From Beijerinckiaceae bacterium (GTDB taxonomy: Bacteria; Pseudomonadota; Alphaproteobacteria; Rhizobiales; Beijerinckiaceae), in assembly GCA_027346205.1 (NCBI GenBank), contig DAIESR010000553.1:1-7770 (forward strand): a DNA stretch of 7,770 nt, given 5' to 3'. The notes beneath the pieces are model-generated. The model did not search any database. It worked only from the letters and a program-made list of their open reading frames with translations, and was not told the DNA's origin. Below, piece by piece: positions 6,208 through 7,770 of the stretch (position 1 is its first letter; the number at the start of each line of letters is the position of its first letter). A program made the translations under genes and the position numbers.

Positions 6208-7389
6208 TCAGCGAATGTTGAACGGCACCCCGAACGTAACCAGCGCGCTGTAATCCGTCGTCCGGCCGATGCTCCCCGTTTCGACGAAGCCGAACGCAGG
6301 CGAACGGAGGCTGATCGACTGCGACGGGAAGAAGCGCGCGCGGCCCTCGATGCCGACCTTGAGCGGATTGCCGGCGATGCAGTTCGGACAAACAAACGTC
6401 GACAGCCCGGCACTGAGGCCAAGCCCCGTTTGCCAGGTCGTGTCGCTGATCGAGGGCACGCCACCGCCGAAAAAGCTCTGGTCGCTGGCAAGCGTGAGAT
6501 TCAGCTCGCGGAACGTTGGGCCAATCCCGCTGGAGAGGAATAAATTGTTCGAAGGCCCGATCGGGACTTCGCCCTTGAACAGAACGTCTATGATGACGTT
6601 TGTCGAGGAGCGGAGATTAACGTCTCCAGGTCCGTGGCGCATGATTGTGAACAGCGACGTGTCGCCGGAGCCGAATGTATTGGAGCCGCTGCAGACGTTC
6701 ACATCGAGGCCAACGCGGGTGGGGCCTACGACAAAGCCGGGCCAGAACGTCGTGCCGCCGCAGATCTGCGCATTGGTGCGCGACCAGTCGCCGTTGAACG
6801 GTAGCTGTCCGCCGGTGCTGTCGTAGGTCGAGGTGCCCGACGATCCGCCGATGCCGATGCCGACATGTGGTTCGATGACCATCCCGACCTGCGGCGTGGT
6901 AGCCGGGACGGCGGTCTTTGGGCAGGGCTGAAGTGCGAAGTTTCGGCCGCTTACCGGGTCGTAAGCCCGCTTGGGGTCACCGATGTTGGTTTTGACGACG
7001 CGCACGCCCTTCGAGTAGTCGTTTGGGTCATTCAGGAGAACGGGCCGGGACACGACCGACTTGCCGGTCTTCACGTCGATCCAGTCTCCGCAGTCGTTGA
7101 TCGCGAAGTTTCGGCCGCTTACCGGGTCGTAAGCTTGCCTGGGGTCACCGATGTTGGTTTTGACGACGCGCACGCCCTTCGAGTAGTCGTTTGGATCATT
7201 CAGGAGAACGGGCCGGGCCACGACCGGCTCGCCAGTCTTCACGTCGATCCAGCCTGCAAGTGCACCGCTCGACGTGCTGGTGATGATGGCCAGCAACAGA
7301 CCGAACGCGGCCGACCGCGTGCGCCACGACGCATCGCAGCTTTTTAGTGCGAACAACAATATCCCGAAGCAACGAAAAAAGTCGCCCAT
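6208..7389 (-). CDS. Secreted, probably outer-membrane beta-barrel protein with tandem N-terminal repeats
   Basis: Unrecognised, 393 residues from ATG 7389. The hydrophobic segment SAAFGLLLAIITSTSSGALA ends in a typical A-x-A signal peptidase site before GWIDV, so the protein is exported. Two copies of a 56-residue unit follow, each starting WIDVKTG and containing RPVLLNDPNDYSKGVRVVK and YDPVSGRNFA, with a Cys a few residues after each copy. From about 170 the chain is Gly/Ser/Thr/aromatic rich with alternating strands (VGMVIEPHVGIGIGGSSG, NNLFLSSGIGPTFREL, YSALVTFGVPF), as in outer-membrane barrels. It ends in FNIR rather than the usual terminal Phe/Trp. The region has five Cys, including CPNC. 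ATG 7389 was chosen over GTG 7398; a G-rich stretch precedes both. A later TTG would give a more usual signal peptide, because two hydrophobic segments lie before the cleavage site. It is the first gene of a two-gene operon. Confidence 0.8.
   Translation of the reverse strand: MGDFFRCFGILLFALKSCDASWRTRSAAFGLLLAIITSTSSGALAGWIDVKTGEPVVARPVLLNDPNDYSKGVRVVKTNIGDPRQAYDPVSGRNFAINDCGDWIDVKTGKSVVSRPVLLNDPNDYSKGVRVVKTNIGDPKRAYDPVSGRNFALQPCPKTAVPATTPQVGMVIEPHVGIGIGGSSGTSTYDSTGGQLPFNGDWSRTNAQICGGTTFWPGFVVGPTRVGLDVNVCSGSNTFGSGDTSLFTIMRHGPGDVNLRSSTNVIIDVLFKGEVPIGPSNNLFLSSGIGPTFRELNLTLASDQSFFGGGVPSISDTTWQTGLGLSAGLSTFVCPNCIAGNPLKVGIEGRARFFPSQSISLRSPAFGFVETGSIGRTTDYSALVTFGVPFNIR
6935..7084 (-). repeat. Intragenic direct repeat, copy 2 (second unit in the protein)
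   Basis: 150 bases, from GCGAAGTTTCGG to GTCGATCCAG on the + strand, repeated at 7103-7252 with a period of 168 bases. By eye the copies differ at eight positions. It encodes the second WIDVKTG unit (KSVVSR and KR variants). Confidence 0.95.
7103..7252 (-). repeat. Intragenic direct repeat, copy 1 (first unit in the protein)
   Basis: Partner of 6935-7084. It encodes the first WIDVKTG unit, right after the signal peptide (EPVVAR and RQ variants). Five of the seven codons that differ between copies change the amino acid. Confidence 0.95.
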
Positions 7390-7398
7390 AGCCCCCAC

Positions 7399-7770
7399 CC
7401 CAAGAATGGCCAGCGCAGCCTATCGCCGGGACCGCTCTGTCACCCAACCAATATCAAGGCCGGCCAACCGAATCTTGAATTGCGTGGCATGAGGGACACA
7501 GCGGACGCGAGCACCCGAGCACCCGATTAAGACGGCAAGATAAAAGCGACGGTGTCGCTCCGTGCCGTCGAGGGTCGTAAGTGTTTGTCTGCACATTGTT
7601 TTGGATGGCACTGTAACGGCACCGTGCAAACGGCCACAGAGCCGCTACAGCGAAAAAGCCATTTGGAATCAATATCCCGAGCGCCATTCATCGCAGCGTA
7701 GCGGTTTGCCTCGCGTCCTAGGGACGAAGCCGGACCGGGCATGATTAGGCTGGCTGACGCGATCGGGCGG
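7399..7770. other. Upstream region of the barrel-protein operon, no gene supported
   Basis: All frames here are short, Arg/Cys-rich and without motifs, and none has a convincing ribosome site. The - strand promoter of the barrel operon should lie near 7400-7480, but I see no clear -35/-10 pair. An 8-base tandem AGCACCCG AGCACCCG (7510-7525) is the only small repeat noticed. Confidence 0.35.

Noticed and set aside
7510..7525. Two tandem copies of AGCACCCG
   Set aside because: Too short to mean much; not linked to any gene or known site.

Overview
The window looks like chromosomal DNA from an alphaproteobacterium, probably Hyphomicrobiales (Beijerinckiaceae/Methylocystaceae-like). The basis is high GC, heavy use of GC-ending codons, the style of the PlsC and ChaC proteins, a direct-repeat LexA-type box, and a GGGGAAGG palindromic intergenic repeat of a kind common in that order. 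This is an inference from sequence style, not from a database search.

Positions 1-2200 hold a housekeeping block. It has the 3' part of a ChaC-type gamma-glutamylcyclotransferase on the + strand. Tail to tail with it is a small conserved-looking hypothetical gene on the - strand. Next comes plsC, an acylglycerol-phosphate acyltransferase, also on the - strand. A GAAC-N7-GAAC site, the alphaproteobacterial LexA half-site pattern, lies in the gap between plsC and the hypothetical gene.

Positions 2202-4428 hold a compact two-gene - strand operon: a PLP-dependent group II (aromatic amino acid/glutamate type) decarboxylase followed 22 bases later by an Sfp-type 4'-phosphopantetheinyl transferase. 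The pair suggests a small carrier-protein-linked amine or amino acid pathway, but no carrier protein or synthetase is visible here.

Positions 4429-5607 are a gene-poor, partly AT-rich stretch. It holds a likely 63-residue hypothetical gene and the decayed 5' end of an IS5-family transposase, whose start codon appears to have changed from ATG to ATA behind an intact Shine-Dalgarno. It also contains inverted repeats. It looks like an insertion-prone junction.

Positions 5608-7398 hold a second - strand operon of two unrecognised genes. The first encodes a secreted, probably outer-membrane beta-barrel protein with two near-identical 56-residue N-terminal repeats. The second encodes a small protein with a predicted beta-sandwich domain, one membrane span and an aromatic/basic tail. 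This pair is the best candidate in the window for something undescribed. The last ~370 bases have no gene I can support and probably carry its upstream control region.
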